From contig JALFUO010000006.1 in NCBI GenBank assembly GCA_022784065.1, positions 1 to 48,347 of the forward strand: a stretch of 48,347 nucleotides of DNA, in the 5' to 3' direction. This document shows positions 28,675 to 39,111 of this stretch, in pieces. The position numbers and the translations under genes are program-made. Each line of letters opens with the position of its first letter. The first letter of the stretch is position 1. This stretch comes from Bacteroidales bacterium. Lineage in GTDB: Bacteria; Bacteroidota; Bacteroidia; Bacteroidales; Bacteroidaceae. A model generated the notes under the pieces. It had not been told where the DNA came from. It saw only the letters and a list, made by a program, of their open reading frames with translations, and ran no database searches.

Positions 28675-31194
28675 ATGAAGAAAATCGTACTTCTTTTCGG
28701 CCTGCTCGTAGCAGCCGTTGGAGGACTGCGCGCTCAGTACAGCGTAGAAACGGCTCTGCCCGTGCAGAAAGGCGTGAACACAGTGGCCAGCCAGGCATCC
28801 AACACCGATGCCAATGTCTATTATGCCTACACGGCATCTGCCACTCAAGACGAATTGCTTGAAATCCGCTCTGAGAAGTCTTATACAGTGACTTTCTCCG
28901 TCGACGGCACGTCGGGCACAAAGTTTCAGTCGGTGCGCAGCGAGGGCGGTCGCTCCAACTGCGTGGCCGTAAACAAGGGCCAGTCGGTCATCATTCAGCT
29001 CAACGCCTATAAGGTGAGCGAGTTCAGCTTCACCTTCGCAGCTTATGCAGCCGACAACACCGCCGGCTTCAGCTGCGCTGCGCCTATCGTCCTCTCGGAA
29101 GCAGCACCCGCATGGCTGCCTACCAATGGCGACCTCTACATGGAATACACCGCAACGAAAAGCGGCACGCTCACCTTCATTGCGGCACAGTCTATCTCCA
29201 ACCTCTCCGTAAAGGAAGGCTGCGAGGGTGCGGAAACAAAACTCTCCATCGGACAAGACGATTGGTATAACGCTAAGGTCAACTTCGCCGTTACGGCGGG
29301 TAAAACCTATATTCTGCATGGTTCGACCTACTCCAACGCTGTGGCCTATTGCTCCCTCGAGCAGAAAGAAGAAGGCGTGAGCTGCGAAGCCCCCTTCATG
29401 GGTAAGGAAACAGGCAACGTGCTGCCTGCCGCCGCTGGCGTTTATTGGTACAGCTACGCGCCCTTGAAGACGGGTTTCGTGAGCATTCCCAAACCCGAAA
29501 CTGTGGCAGGCGACACCGTGCGCGTGCTGAAGAACTGCACCACGTCGACCGCCTACGCCCAGGCCAACGACCGCCTCGGCATTCGCTTCCGCGTTGAGGC
29601 CAACGAACCGTATCTGATCAAGATTTCAAAGAAAAATGCTACCGCAGCCGACGAGACTTTTGACCTCGTGAATGCCGAGCCCCAAGCAGGTGACTCCCGC
29701 GACCTTCCCCTCGAAATCACGGCCAGCACCTACACCACGCCCGCCCTCGACGGCACGTACTACTACCTCCTTACTGCCCCCGCCACCCAGAGCAGCTTTG
29801 TGAAGGTGGCCTGCACGCAGGCACTCCCGGGCGGTTCGCAAATGCAACTGCTTAACTACGCCACCGGCGCAATCCTCAGCACCTCCTCCTCGCTCGCAAC
29901 CACACAGGCTGCTCCCGGCGAGCAGTTCATCCTGAAATGGACTTGCAGCGAGGGTGTGAACAATATTCTCTTCACCGTTTCCTTTGAAACCATCAAGGAG
30001 GGCGACCTTATCACCAACCCCATCGCCGCCACGCTCGGTGGCAATAAGGTGTACGCCGGTCTCGACACGCGCTATTATTCCTATACCGCTACGAAGTCGG
30101 GCTTCCTGAAAATCATGCCCTCCGATGCCAACGTCCTCATCGATTTCTACGGAACGCAGGACGAAACAACCAAATTGCCCACCTACCGCACGGAGGGTAC
30201 GAACGCCGTGTGCCTCGAAGTGTACCAAGGCCAGACGCGCTACATCAAGGTGTCGGGCGTTACAACCGACTGCACCTTTGAGCTCTCAGAGGAAGACTAT
30301 GGCGACGGCGAAAGCTGCGAAATGGCATTTGCCGTGGCAGAACCTATCGTTATCGTGCCTGCAACAGTTGGCCACCACTTCTATGCTTATACCGCAGAGA
30401 AGGAAGGCTTGCTCACGATCAGTTCCAACAACTTCCCCTACGTGTATAACAACGACCTCATTTGCTACAGCACCATCTATGTCAAGCAGGGCACTTGCAC
30501 CTCTGGCGAGATGAAAGATATCCATAGCACCACCGGCGAGCAGGCCATCTTTAAGGGCGTTTACAATGTGAAGGCAGGAGACACCTTTATCGTGGACGCT
30601 TTCTCCGTGGCCCAGCCGGAAGGAGCAAGCATCAGCTTCGAGTTGCGCGATTATCTTGAAGGCGAAGACGCCAGCACGGCTATTGAAATTAACGAAGGCA
30701 TGCTGACGCTCAAAAAGGCTTCGCCCACAATCCCGATGTGGTACGTGGCAAACCTGAAGTCTGGACTGTTCACCTTCACCACCGAAAATGCAAAGAATTA
30801 CTTTGTCGGAGCACTCTATACGGCTTCTGATTTGGCCACTCCGCTCAAAGCCAGCATATATTCTCCTTCTGCTGACGGCACAGACGGCAAGTACGTTATT
30901 CAGCATCAGATTGCAGCCGATGGTAGTTACTATATAAAGCTCACGCAGGCCAACGAAGGCGACCAGGTACGCGTGACGGGCACATTTGCAACCTCTGGCA
31001 TCAATGCTGTGAAGAATTCTGCCACCGGGCTCATGCTCAAAGGCCGCACGCTGTGCTCAGCCTCTGCTGCTGTAGTGTACGACCTCACGGGTAAGGCCGT
31101 TGGCCGCACTTCAGCCGCCGGTATGCTCACAATGGAGCCGGGCGTGTATGTGGTGAAGACCGCAGAAGGCACCAGCAAGATTGTTGTTAGATAA
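28675..31194 (+). CDS. Large secreted/surface protein with repeated beta-sandwich-like units and a T9SS-type C-terminal sorting domain
   Basis: 839 aa; signal peptide MKKIVLLFGLLVAAVGGLRAQ; recurring YxYTAxKxGxLxI blocks; C-terminus VVYDLTGKAVGRTSAAGMLTMEPGVYVVKTAEGTSKIVVR. Confidence 0.8.
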   Translation: MKKIVLLFGLLVAAVGGLRAQYSVETALPVQKGVNTVASQASNTDANVYYAYTASATQDELLEIRSEKSYTVTFSVDGTSGTKFQSVRSEGGRSNCVAVNKGQSVIIQLNAYKVSEFSFTFAAYAADNTAGFSCAAPIVLSEAAPAWLPTNGDLYMEYTATKSGTLTFIAAQSISNLSVKEGCEGAETKLSIGQDDWYNAKVNFAVTAGKTYILHGSTYSNAVAYCSLEQKEEGVSCEAPFMGKETGNVLPAAAGVYWYSYAPLKTGFVSIPKPETVAGDTVRVLKNCTTSTAYAQANDRLGIRFRVEANEPYLIKISKKNATAADETFDLVNAEPQAGDSRDLPLEITASTYTTPALDGTYYYLLTAPATQSSFVKVACTQALPGGSQMQLLNYATGAILSTSSSLATTQAAPGEQFILKWTCSEGVNNILFTVSFETIKEGDLITNPIAATLGGNKVYAGLDTRYYSYTATKSGFLKIMPSDANVLIDFYGTQDETTKLPTYRTEGTNAVCLEVYQGQTRYIKVSGVTTDCTFELSEEDYGDGESCEMAFAVAEPIVIVPATVGHHFYAYTAEKEGLLTISSNNFPYVYNNDLICYSTIYVKQGTCTSGEMKDIHSTTGEQAIFKGVYNVKAGDTFIVDAFSVAQPEGASISFELRDYLEGEDASTAIEINEGMLTLKKASPTIPMWYVANLKSGLFTFTTENAKNYFVGALYTASDLATPLKASIYSPSADGTDGKYVIQHQIAADGSYYIKLTQANEGDQVRVTGTFATSGINAVKNSATGLMLKGRTLCSASAAVVYDLTGKAVGRTSAAGMLTMEPGVYVVKTAEGTSKIVVR

Positions 31195-31213
31195 GTTATT
31201 AAAAGTAGCCTCG

Positions 31214-31251
31214 GGGCGGGCGGCAAAGAAATTTGCCGCCCGCCCTTTTTT
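31214..31251 (+). terminator. Rho-independent terminator with GAAA tetraloop
   Basis: GGGCGGGCGGCAAA-gaaa-TTTGCCGCCCGCCC then TTTTTT. Confidence 0.95.
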
Positions 31252-31481
31252 GTGTCTTTGTAATATGGCTTCGGTGTGGTATAGTAAAATCATGAAAAGG
31301 CATAGAGCGTTTGGGTACGTCCGCAGAGGGACTTCCCCTTACTGCCAATATGACAAATCAGAGAGGATAAAAAAGTTTGGCACGCGGTTTGCATAAGTAT
31401 AAGCGTGACGGCAGCAAACCGCAAATAGCCGCACATAATATTATTATTAATCGCAATTACTAACAAAAAAATATAATCATT

Positions 31482-33404
31482 ATGGGAAAAATTATTGGTA
31501 TCGACTTAGGAACTACAAACTCTTGTGTTTCCGTATTTGAAGGCAACGAACCCGTTGTCATCGCCAACAGCGAAGGCAAGCGCACCACGCCCTCCGTTGT
31601 GGCATTCGTGAACGAAGGCGAGCGTAAGGTGGGCGACCCCGCCAAGCGCCAGGCTATCACAAACCCTCAGCGCACCATCTATTCTATTAAGCGCTTCATG
31701 GGCGAAACTTACGACCAGGTGCAGAAGGAAATCGCACGTATGCCTTATAAAGTGGTACGCGGCGACAACAACACGCCGCGCGTAGAGGTGGACGGCCGCC
31801 AGTACACGCCGCAGGAAATCTCTGCCATGATTCTTCAGAAGATGAAGAAGACCGCCGAGGACTACCTCGGACAGGAGGTGACCGAAGCAGTCATCACCGT
31901 GCCGGCATATTTCAGCGACTCGCAGCGTCAGGCCACGAAGGAAGCCGGACAGATTGCCGGTCTCGACGTGAAGCGCATCGTGAACGAACCTACCGCAGCA
32001 GCCCTTGCCTACGGTATCGACAAGGCAAACAAGGACATGAAGATTGCCGTGTTCGACCTCGGCGGCGGTACGTTCGATATCTCCATCCTCGAATTCGGCG
32101 GTGGCGTGTTTGAAGTGCTCTCCACCAACGGCGACACGCACCTCGGCGGCGACGACTTCGACCACGTGATCATCGATTGGCTCATTCAGGAGTTCAAGAA
32201 CGACGAGGGCGCAGACCTCTCTACCGATCCCATGGCCATGCAGCGCCTGAAAGAGGCAGCCGAAAAGGCAAAGATCGAACTCTCGTCTTCCACCTCCACC
32301 GAAATCAACTTGCCCTACATCATGCCCGTTGGCGGCGTGCCCAAGCACTTGGCAAAGACCTTGACCCGTGCTAAGTTTGAAGCGCTTGCACATGGTCTTA
32401 TCCAAGCCTGCAAGACCCCGTGCGAGGCAGCCCTCCGCGACGCAGGTCTTTCCACCAGCGACATCGATGAGGTGATCCTCGTGGGCGGTAGCACGCGAAT
32501 CCCCGCCGTGCAGCAGCTTGTGCAGGACTTCTTCGGCAAGGCTCCCTCAAAGGGCGTGAACCCCGACGAAGTGGTTGCCGTTGGTGCCAGCATTCAGGGC
32601 GCAATCCTTAACAAGGAAAGCGGCGTGGGCGACATCGTGCTCCTCGACGTTACGCCCCTTTCGATGGGTATCGAGACCCTCGGCGGCGTGATGACCAAGC
32701 TCATCGATGCCAACACCACCATCCCTTGCAAGAAGAGCCAAGTGTTCTCTACGGCAGAGGACAATCAGCCCGAAGTTACTATCCACGTGCTGCAAGGCGA
32801 GCGCCAGTTTGCCCGCGATAACAAGAGTATCGGCCGCTTCAACCTCGCCGGTATCGCACCTGCACGTCGCGGTGTACCTCAGATTGAGGTGACCTTCGAC
32901 ATCGACGCAAACGGTATCTTGAAAGTATCTGCCAAAGACAAGGCCACGGGTAAGGAACAAACCATCCGCATCGAAGCCAGCAGCGGCCTTTCGCAGGAAG
33001 AAATCGACCGTATGAAGGCAGAGGCAGAAGCCAACGCAGAGGCAGACAAGAAGGAGCGCGAGCGTATCGACAAGATCAACGCTGCCGACTCCATGATTTT
33101 CCAGACGGAGAACCAGCTCAAGGAGCTCGGCGACAAGCTTCCCGCAGATAAGAAGCCTGCCATCGAAGCCGCTCTCTCGAAGCTGAAAGATGCCCACAAG
33201 GCTCAGGATCTCGCAGCTATCGATGCTGCCACCGCTGAACTCAACAACGCTTGGCAGGCAGCCAGCGCACAGATGTACCAGCAGACTGGCGGTGCACAGC
33301 CCGGTCCCGACGCCGGTTTCCAAGGCAGCCAGCAGGCTGGCGGCGCACAGGGCGCAGGCAGCAACGACGATGTCCAAGAAGCCGACTTCGAGGAGGTCAA
33401 ATGA
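31482..33404 (+). CDS. dnaK: Chaperone protein DnaK (Hsp70)
   Basis: [38 protein letters not shown]-terminal EADFEEVK. Confidence 0.98.
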   Translation: MGKIIGIDLGTTNSCVSVFEGNEPVVIANSEGKRTTPSVVAFVNEGERKVGDPAKRQAITNPQRTIYSIKRFMGETYDQVQKEIARMPYKVVRGDNNTPRVEVDGRQYTPQEISAMILQKMKKTAEDYLGQEVTEAVITVPAYFSDSQRQATKEAGQIAGLDVKRIVNEPTAAALAYGIDKANKDMKIAVFDLGGGTFDISILEFGGGVFEVLSTNGDTHLGGDDFDHVIIDWLIQEFKNDEGADLSTDPMAMQRLKEAAEKAKIELSSSTSTEINLPYIMPVGGVPKHLAKTLTRAKFEALAHGLIQACKTPCEAALRDAGLSTSDIDEVILVGGSTRIPAVQQLVQDFFGKAPSKGVNPDEVVAVGASIQGAILNKESGVGDIVLLDVTPLSMGIETLGGVMTKLIDANTTIPCKKSQVFSTAEDNQPEVTIHVLQGERQFARDNKSIGRFNLAGIAPARRGVPQIEVTFDIDANGILKVSAKDKATGKEQTIRIEASSGLSQEEIDRMKAEAEANAEADKKERERIDKINAADSMIFQTENQLKELGDKLPADKKPAIEAALSKLKDAHKAQDLAAIDAATAELNNAWQAASAQMYQQTGGAQPGPDAGFQGSQQAGGAQGAGSNDDVQEADFEEVK

Positions 33405-33437
33405 GACCGATAGGTAAAGACATAACAAAACACTATC

Positions 33438-33472
33438 AAATAGCGTGTAGCTCAATGAGTTACACGCTATTT
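33438..33472. terminator. 35-bp near-perfect palindrome after dnaK
   Basis: AAATAGCGTGTA-GCTCAATGAGT-TACACGCTATTT. Confidence 0.7.
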
Positions 33473-33627
33473 GCATTTTATAGGCTCATGTTTTCTATGT
33501 GCTTATCATTCCTTTTTTTACGGCTTTTTTGTTACATGTGTGGTACAGGACCAAATGGTAGATAAGGTTGAACATATACATACTTAAACATACATATAAG
33601 ATTCTGTTGAACTTAAAAGTAGAAAAC

Positions 33628-34188
33628 ATGCCAAATTTAGGAATTGAAATCAAAAGAAAGTGCGAGATCTGCGGAAATATCTTTGTTATCAAGACATTAG
33701 ACAGCATTTATTGCTCGCCAAAGTGTAGTAAGATTGCTAGTAAGCGTAAGAAGGACAAAGAGAAAAAAGAAGCATTATTTGCTGCATATGCTCAAACAGT
33801 TCCTGACATTCGTGAGTACCTTACAGCAAAGCAAGTTGTTGCTATTTATGGAATTGAGCGGAGTACGCTCTACCGTTTAGTCAGATTAGGTAAAATTCCT
33901 AGTATTAATCTAGGTGTACGTTTGACTCGTTTCAAGCGTTCAGAAATGGACAAACTGTTCCACTATCGTAGAGACCTCAAATTTGCGAAAGAGGTGACCA
34001 AGAAGAAACTCTACAGCCTCGAGCCAGAAGACTGCTACACCATCGGTGAGGTCTGTGAGAAATATCATATCAATGACAGTTCCGTATGGACACATGTAAG
34101 GAAGTATTCTATTCCCTCTCGTCAAATCGGAAACTTTGTCTATGTACCAAAGGAAGAAATTGATAAACTATATAAATCAGAACAGTAA
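33628..34188 (+). CDS. Helix-turn-helix/excisionase-like protein: N-terminal Cys zinc finger plus two HTH_17-like domains
   Basis: CEICGNIFVIKTLDSIYCSPKC; EYLTAKQVVAIYGIERSTLYRLVRLGKIPSINLGVRLTRF; CYTIGEVCEKYHINDSSVWTHVRKYSIPSRQIGNFVYVPKEEI. Confidence 0.75.
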   Translation: MPNLGIEIKRKCEICGNIFVIKTLDSIYCSPKCSKIASKRKKDKEKKEALFAAYAQTVPDIREYLTAKQVVAIYGIERSTLYRLVRLGKIPSINLGVRLTRFKRSEMDKLFHYRRDLKFAKEVTKKKLYSLEPEDCYTIGEVCEKYHINDSSVWTHVRKYSIPSRQIGNFVYVPKEEIDKLYKSEQ

Positions 34189-35478
34189 ATGAGAAAACCG
34201 CTATTGCACACAAAGGTCACGGTCAAACTCCGAAAGTCTGAGTACCGTGAAGAGTGGTACCTCGTAGTTGAGTCGTACCCTATACGCAAGCCTGATGGCG
34301 GTAAGCCTGGGCGTATAATTGAATCTGTAAACAGAATCATAACCACACCAATCTGGGACACCACAGCCATTACTGGTATTGATGCGGATGGCAACTATAA
34401 GTACAAGCCAAAGCGTGATACTAATGGTATCATCCAGTGTACTTCTCGCCTTGATAGGGAAGCATGCATTTATGCGGATAAAGTGCGTGCACTGCGTCAG
34501 CAAGAGTATGATACAGCTGTGGTTTATTCAGATAGAGAGCAGGAAATGATTGCTCAGAATGAGCGTATGGAGCAAGACTTTATCGCTTACTTCAATAGCA
34601 TTATATACAAAGTGCATCCTAATAGCTCAAATTCTATCATCGTGAATTGGACTCGTGTTGGCAAATTGCTCAGCATATTTTCTGAGGGGAAGCCTATCCC
34701 CTTTAGAAAAATCAATGTAAAACTACTTGAAGACCTGAAACTGTTTATGCTCACAGCTCCACAAGGCGGAAACAAGAAAGGCACACTGTCACAAAACTCA
34801 GCCGCCACCTACTTCTCAATCGTAAAGGCTGGTCTGCATCGTGCCTTCATCGACGAATACCTGACGGTGGATATTGCCGCTAAGGTAAAGGGCATACCAG
34901 AACTCAAAGTCAAGCGCGAGACACTGAGCCTTGAGGAAGCTGAGCTACTTGCTCAAACACCTTGTGAGAACGAAGTGTTGAAGCGTGCCTTTTTCTTTGC
35001 AATACTTACAGGCATACGGCTCTGCGATATTCATGAACTCACATGGGGCGAGATACAGAAGACGTCAACAGGCTGGCGTGTGGACTTCACTCAACGGAAG
35101 ACGCACGTTGTTGACTACCTGCCAATAAATGAACAGGCATACTCGCTCTGTGGAGAGCCAGGAGAACACGACCAGCAGATATTTGCAGGATTGACAGGCT
35201 CTTCATGGATATCACGTCCGCTGAAGAAATGGATAGCAGCTTCAGGAATCAAGAAGCATATTACCTTTCACTGTTCGCGTCACACATTCGCCACCCTTCA
35301 GTTGGAGAATGGCACGGATATATTTGTTGTAAAAGGTATGCTGGGTCATACAAACGTAAAGACCACTCAAATCTATGCTCATATAGTTGATAAGAGCAAA
35401 CGAAATGCTGCCGAGGCACTCCAGATAGATGGACTCAACACCTCGAATGAATCTCTTGATGACGCAAAAGTCATCTAA
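34189..35478 (+). CDS. Tyrosine-type site-specific integrase
   Basis: 429 aa; FAILTGIRLCDI (Arg I), HCSRHTFATLQL (HxxR), GMLGHTNVKTTQIYAHI (H...Y). Confidence 0.93.
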   Translation: MRKPLLHTKVTVKLRKSEYREEWYLVVESYPIRKPDGGKPGRIIESVNRIITTPIWDTTAITGIDADGNYKYKPKRDTNGIIQCTSRLDREACIYADKVRALRQQEYDTAVVYSDREQEMIAQNERMEQDFIAYFNSIIYKVHPNSSNSIIVNWTRVGKLLSIFSEGKPIPFRKINVKLLEDLKLFMLTAPQGGNKKGTLSQNSAATYFSIVKAGLHRAFIDEYLTVDIAAKVKGIPELKVKRETLSLEEAELLAQTPCENEVLKRAFFFAILTGIRLCDIHELTWGEIQKTSTGWRVDFTQRKTHVVDYLPINEQAYSLCGEPGEHDQQIFAGLTGSSWISRPLKKWIAASGIKKHITFHCSRHTFATLQLENGTDIFVVKGMLGHTNVKTTQIYAHIVDKSKRNAAEALQIDGLNTSNESLDDAKVI

Positions 35479-35503
35479 TGTTCTATAACGACATCCTTAC
35501 TTA

Positions 35504-35529
35504 GCCTCCGAGTTTTCGGAGGCTTTTTT
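35504..35529 (+). terminator. Terminator after the integrase
   Basis: GCCTCCGA-gttt-TCGGAGGC-TTTTTT. Confidence 0.9.
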
Positions 35530-35607
35530 ATGTCTTTATTATCTCCTCCATGTATGTTTTTATTGTCTTTGTTCATGTCTTCATAAAGCGCTGTTGTTCA
35601 GCTTAAT

Positions 35608-35635
35608 AGTATGATTTTCGCCGAAAAATCATACT
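35608..35635. other. Hairpin AGTATGATTTTCG/CGAAAAATCATACT in the integrase-HTH intergenic region
   Basis: 13-bp stem with one bulged A. Confidence 0.55.
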
Positions 35636-35767
35636 CAAATTATAAACTATTTTAATATCGGGGCTGCAATTTGTTGTTTTTATGGATGTTCGCGAAATAG
35701 TGAGTTCCTTTGCATCGCCAAACAACAAGAAAAGGCGCAAAATCAAGAAGTAAATACAACATAAACT

Positions 35768-36121
35768 ATGAACGAAAATTACACAGTTAATTCGCTGGAG
35801 GAGATGCCAAAAGCGTTGTCCTACCTTATTGAGAAAGTTGATAGCCTTCAGAAGACTGTCAACACGCTGCGGAACAAGCAGCAGGTTAGTGAATCACCTC
35901 GATGGATGAACATTGATGAGCTATGTGCTTACCATCCCAGCCATCCCAAGAAGCAGACTGTCTATGAATGGGTGTCAAAGAAGACTATCCCATATCATAA
36001 GATGACCAAGGGGCTTATGTTCCTTCAGTCTGAAATCGATGAATGGTTGAAGAGTGGTGCTCGAAAGACAGAAGAAGACCTCATGCGTGAGGCACAGGCA
36101 TTCATTAACTCTAAAAAGTAA
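35768..36121 (+). CDS. Helix-turn-helix domain protein (excisionase/regulator-like)
   Basis: WMNIDELCAYHPSHPKKQTVYEWVSKKTIPYHKMTKGLMFLQSEIDEWLKSG. Confidence 0.8.
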   Translation: MNENYTVNSLEEMPKALSYLIEKVDSLQKTVNTLRNKQQVSESPRWMNIDELCAYHPSHPKKQTVYEWVSKKTIPYHKMTKGLMFLQSEIDEWLKSGARKTEEDLMREAQAFINSKK

Positions 36122-36123
36122 AT

Positions 36124-36759
36124 GTGTGTATGATGTATGATAATGCTTCAGACTTTTGGGACGGAATGGAGGACTTACATGAGTTCTCCTTCTTCCGGAA
36201 ACCTATCCAGAACACAGAACCATATCGTGCTATCACGGTGGTTGATGTCTATCGCTATGTTGTTGGTCACTATGCGAAGCAACAAACCGAGACTCTACGC
36301 GCAATGCCCTCATCATCCGAAGCTAAAAAGTTCAAGGCTACTCATTTTGACTACTGCACATTCTCAGGATTGTTCCGCAGACGAAATGAAAAAGAACTGT
36401 TGCAACACTCAAGTTTAATGTGCCTGGATTTTGACCATGTCGGGAATCCTGACAAACTCAAAGAACAACTTTTGAAACATGAATACTTCGATACAGAACT
36501 GATGTTTACCAGTCCTTCAGGTGATGGTGTGAAATGGATAATTCCTATTGAACTAAAGGGATGGGAACATGCCCGTCTCTTCAAGGCGGTGGCAAATTGC
36601 ATCAAGTCAACAGGCTTACCTCCTGTGGATAACTCTGGAAGCGACGTGGCTCGTTCATGTTTCCTTCCCTATGACCCACAGGCTTATATTAATCCAAAAT
36701 ATGAAGAATATGTCAAAGAAAACATTTTCCGCCCAAGAATGGGAGAATGTCCCTTCTAA
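36124..36759 (+). CDS. BT4734/VirE N-terminal-like (primase-like) protein
   Basis: LMCLDFDHVGNPDKLKEQL...MFTSPSGDGVKWIIPIEL...DNSGSDVARSCFLPYDP. Confidence 0.8.
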   Translation: MCMMYDNASDFWDGMEDLHEFSFFRKPIQNTEPYRAITVVDVYRYVVGHYAKQQTETLRAMPSSSEAKKFKATHFDYCTFSGLFRRRNEKELLQHSSLMCLDFDHVGNPDKLKEQLLKHEYFDTELMFTSPSGDGVKWIIPIELKGWEHARLFKAVANCIKSTGLPPVDNSGSDVARSCFLPYDPQAYINPKYEEYVKENIFRPRMGECPF

Positions 36760-38515
36760 GCAAGAACCAGCATATTCCACCGTTCAGCCCCTCAACGAGA
36801 CAACCACAGATCTTCATGTGGAGGTAGAGAGAGTCGTTTCAGATATCGAGGCGAGAGGAATTGACATTGCTCCCCAATATGATACCTGGGTCAATATCGG
36901 CTTCGCATTATCAGAAGGTTTGGGTGAAGGAGGACGTGATTTTTTCCATCGTTTGAGCCGATTACATCCCGACTATGATTATTCCACCACTGATAAGCAG
37001 TTTTCTAATTGTCTGAATGGAAAAGGGACAGGTGTGACTATCGCATCCTTCTTTCATCATGCCGCTCTATCAGGCGTCAGATTAAGCCATTCTCCTGTTA
37101 CCATTTTACCAAATCACCAAAATGGCAAAACGGCAAAATGGGTGAAGCCCGCTAATGAATTGCCCCGGTTCCCAGAGACCGTTTTTGACGGTTTACCTCT
37201 CTTTTTACTGAAAGTAGTTAGTAATGCCATCTCTTCAGAGGACCGAGACATAATACTCTTGGGAGCCATAGGATGCCTATCCGTGTGTTTCGGCAATGTA
37301 TGTGGTGTTTACGACGAACGTGTAGTGTATTCAAATCTCTACCTGTTTGTTGTAGCAGATGCTGGAATGGGCAAAGGGGCCTTGTCCTTATGCAGGGAGT
37401 TAGTGGATCCTCTTAATCAACGGCTTCACGAACAATCAATGCAGATGGCTCTTGACTACAAGAGAGACTTGTCAGAGTATCAAAAGAACAAAGGGAAGAA
37501 TCCTGATGCTGCCGAACCCAATCCTCCTCCGCTAAAGACGTTGGTTGTCCCAGCAAACAGCAGCGCAAGTTCCTTGATGAGCATTCTTGCCGACAATGAT
37601 GGCAGAGGGCTTATCTTTGAAACCGAAGGAGATACGCTTAGTCAAACCCTCAAGTCTGAACATGGAAACTATTCAGATATGTTACGTAAGGGTTTTCATC
37701 ATGAACGAATCAGCATGAGCCGTCGCAAGGATAGAGAATACCTTGAGATTGACAATCCTCGTATATCTGTTGTCCTGGCTGGCACTCCCGAACAGGTTCG
37801 TCATCTCATACCAGATGCAGAGAACGGATTGCTCAGCAGATTCATATTCTACTTTATCCCCTTTCGTAGAGGAATACGCGATGTCTTTGCTACGGATGAC
37901 ATTGGTCGTTCAAAGCACGCCATATTCAAAACTATAGGAAACAAATTTCTACACTTGCTCGATAAATTCTTGGATCAAGGTTTCTTTGCCATCGTATTGC
38001 CGACGCATCTGCAACATCGCTTCGTAGAGTGGCTGGCCAGGCTCAATGACGAGTGTTGTGATGAAGTTGACAATGGTATGCAGGGAATCGTCCGAAGGCT
38101 GGGACTGATTGCCTTTCGCATGATGATGCTATTTACGGCAATTCGTGCGTTTGACAATCCCCATCCGCAATCCAGAGCCCCTGACGGAAGGATAATCCTG
38201 GAATGTACTGAAGAGGACTTCAATACGGTGTTGTGCTTATGTGAGATCTTGCTCTATCACTCCGTACACATTTACTTGAAGTTGCAACCGAAGAACGCTT
38301 TCAACATTCTTCCCGACAGAGAGTCTGGAGTCAATGCCCGTCGCTATGCGTTGTACCACAAACTCCCAGATGAGTTCGACAAATCCATTTACGACCGAAT
38401 CGTTTCAGAGATGAACGAGAACGCCAATACGGCTTCCAAATGGATAGACAAATTCATTCAGGACAAGCGACTCAAACGCACAAGCAAAGGCAATTATGTA
38501 AAAATCAACAATTGA
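36710..38515 (+). CDS. PriCT-like plus DUF3987 (helicase/primase-associated) protein
   Basis: MSKKTFSAQEWENVPSK start; IDIAPQYDTWVNIGFALSEGLGEGGRDFFHRLSRLHPDYD; DUF3987-like VVADAGMGKGALSLCRELVDPL and FETEGDTLSQTLK. Confidence 0.8.
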   Translation: MSKKTFSAQEWENVPSKQEPAYSTVQPLNETTTDLHVEVERVVSDIEARGIDIAPQYDTWVNIGFALSEGLGEGGRDFFHRLSRLHPDYDYSTTDKQFSNCLNGKGTGVTIASFFHHAALSGVRLSHSPVTILPNHQNGKTAKWVKPANELPRFPETVFDGLPLFLLKVVSNAISSEDRDIILLGAIGCLSVCFGNVCGVYDERVVYSNLYLFVVADAGMGKGALSLCRELVDPLNQRLHEQSMQMALDYKRDLSEYQKNKGKNPDAAEPNPPPLKTLVVPANSSASSLMSILADNDGRGLIFETEGDTLSQTLKSEHGNYSDMLRKGFHHERISMSRRKDREYLEIDNPRISVVLAGTPEQVRHLIPDAENGLLSRFIFYFIPFRRGIRDVFATDDIGRSKHAIFKTIGNKFLHLLDKFLDQGFFAIVLPTHLQHRFVEWLARLNDECCDEVDNGMQGIVRRLGLIAFRMMMLFTAIRAFDNPHPQSRAPDGRIILECTEEDFNTVLCLCEILLYHSVHIYLKLQPKNAFNILPDRESGVNARRYALYHKLPDEFDKSIYDRIVSEMNENANTASKWIDKFIQDKRLKRTSKGNYVKINN

Positions 38516-38558
38516 AGTAAAACTGGGCGAAAGCCCGCAAAAAACAAAAATTTAACAT

Positions 38559-39101
38559 ATGAGAAATCTCGTTATTCCTATTGGTCATCTTGTGATGTTG
38601 GCAGAACTTGATGATAAGGAAGCTGGGCAGATGGCAAAAGCCATTGCCTCGTATGCCAACGAGGGAACTGTCCCAACTTTCAGCAATGGTGCGCTCAAGG
38701 CTATCTTCTCTCTGTTTCGCTCTACAATAGAAGCACAACGTGAGTCTTCTGCTAAACGAAGCGAAATCAATACGGCCAATGCCATGAGCAAGAAGTCGCC
38801 TGCAAAGAAGAAGGTAGTTAAGAAACTTCCTACTGCTGATAGCAAATCGCAACAAATCGTAAACGAAGATGCAAACACATCAGAAGTAACAGACGAGTCG
38901 CTACCTCTTGATGCCATCGAAGCCATTTATCCCAAACTCGGTACTTATCGCAACGAATCGCTCTCAATTTGGGAAACCTTCAGCGAAGAGAAGAAGCGTA
39001 AAGCCATCGGCTTCGTTCAAGCTTACATCCGTCAAACACCTAATGCCATTGACCAGATGTATCTGAACAGATACCTGAAGGCTGAACCTTGGGGAAACTA
39101 A
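38559..39101 (+). CDS. Small replication-associated protein (DUF6291-like)
   Basis: MRNLVIPIGHLVMLAELDDKEAGQMAKAIASYANEG; sits between DUF3987 and relaxase genes. Confidence 0.55.
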   Translation: MRNLVIPIGHLVMLAELDDKEAGQMAKAIASYANEGTVPTFSNGALKAIFSLFRSTIEAQRESSAKRSEINTANAMSKKSPAKKKVVKKLPTADSKSQQIVNEDANTSEVTDESLPLDAIEAIYPKLGTYRNESLSIWETFSEEKKRKAIGFVQAYIRQTPNAIDQMYLNRYLKAEPWGN

Positions 39102-39111
39102 GCCGTAACGA

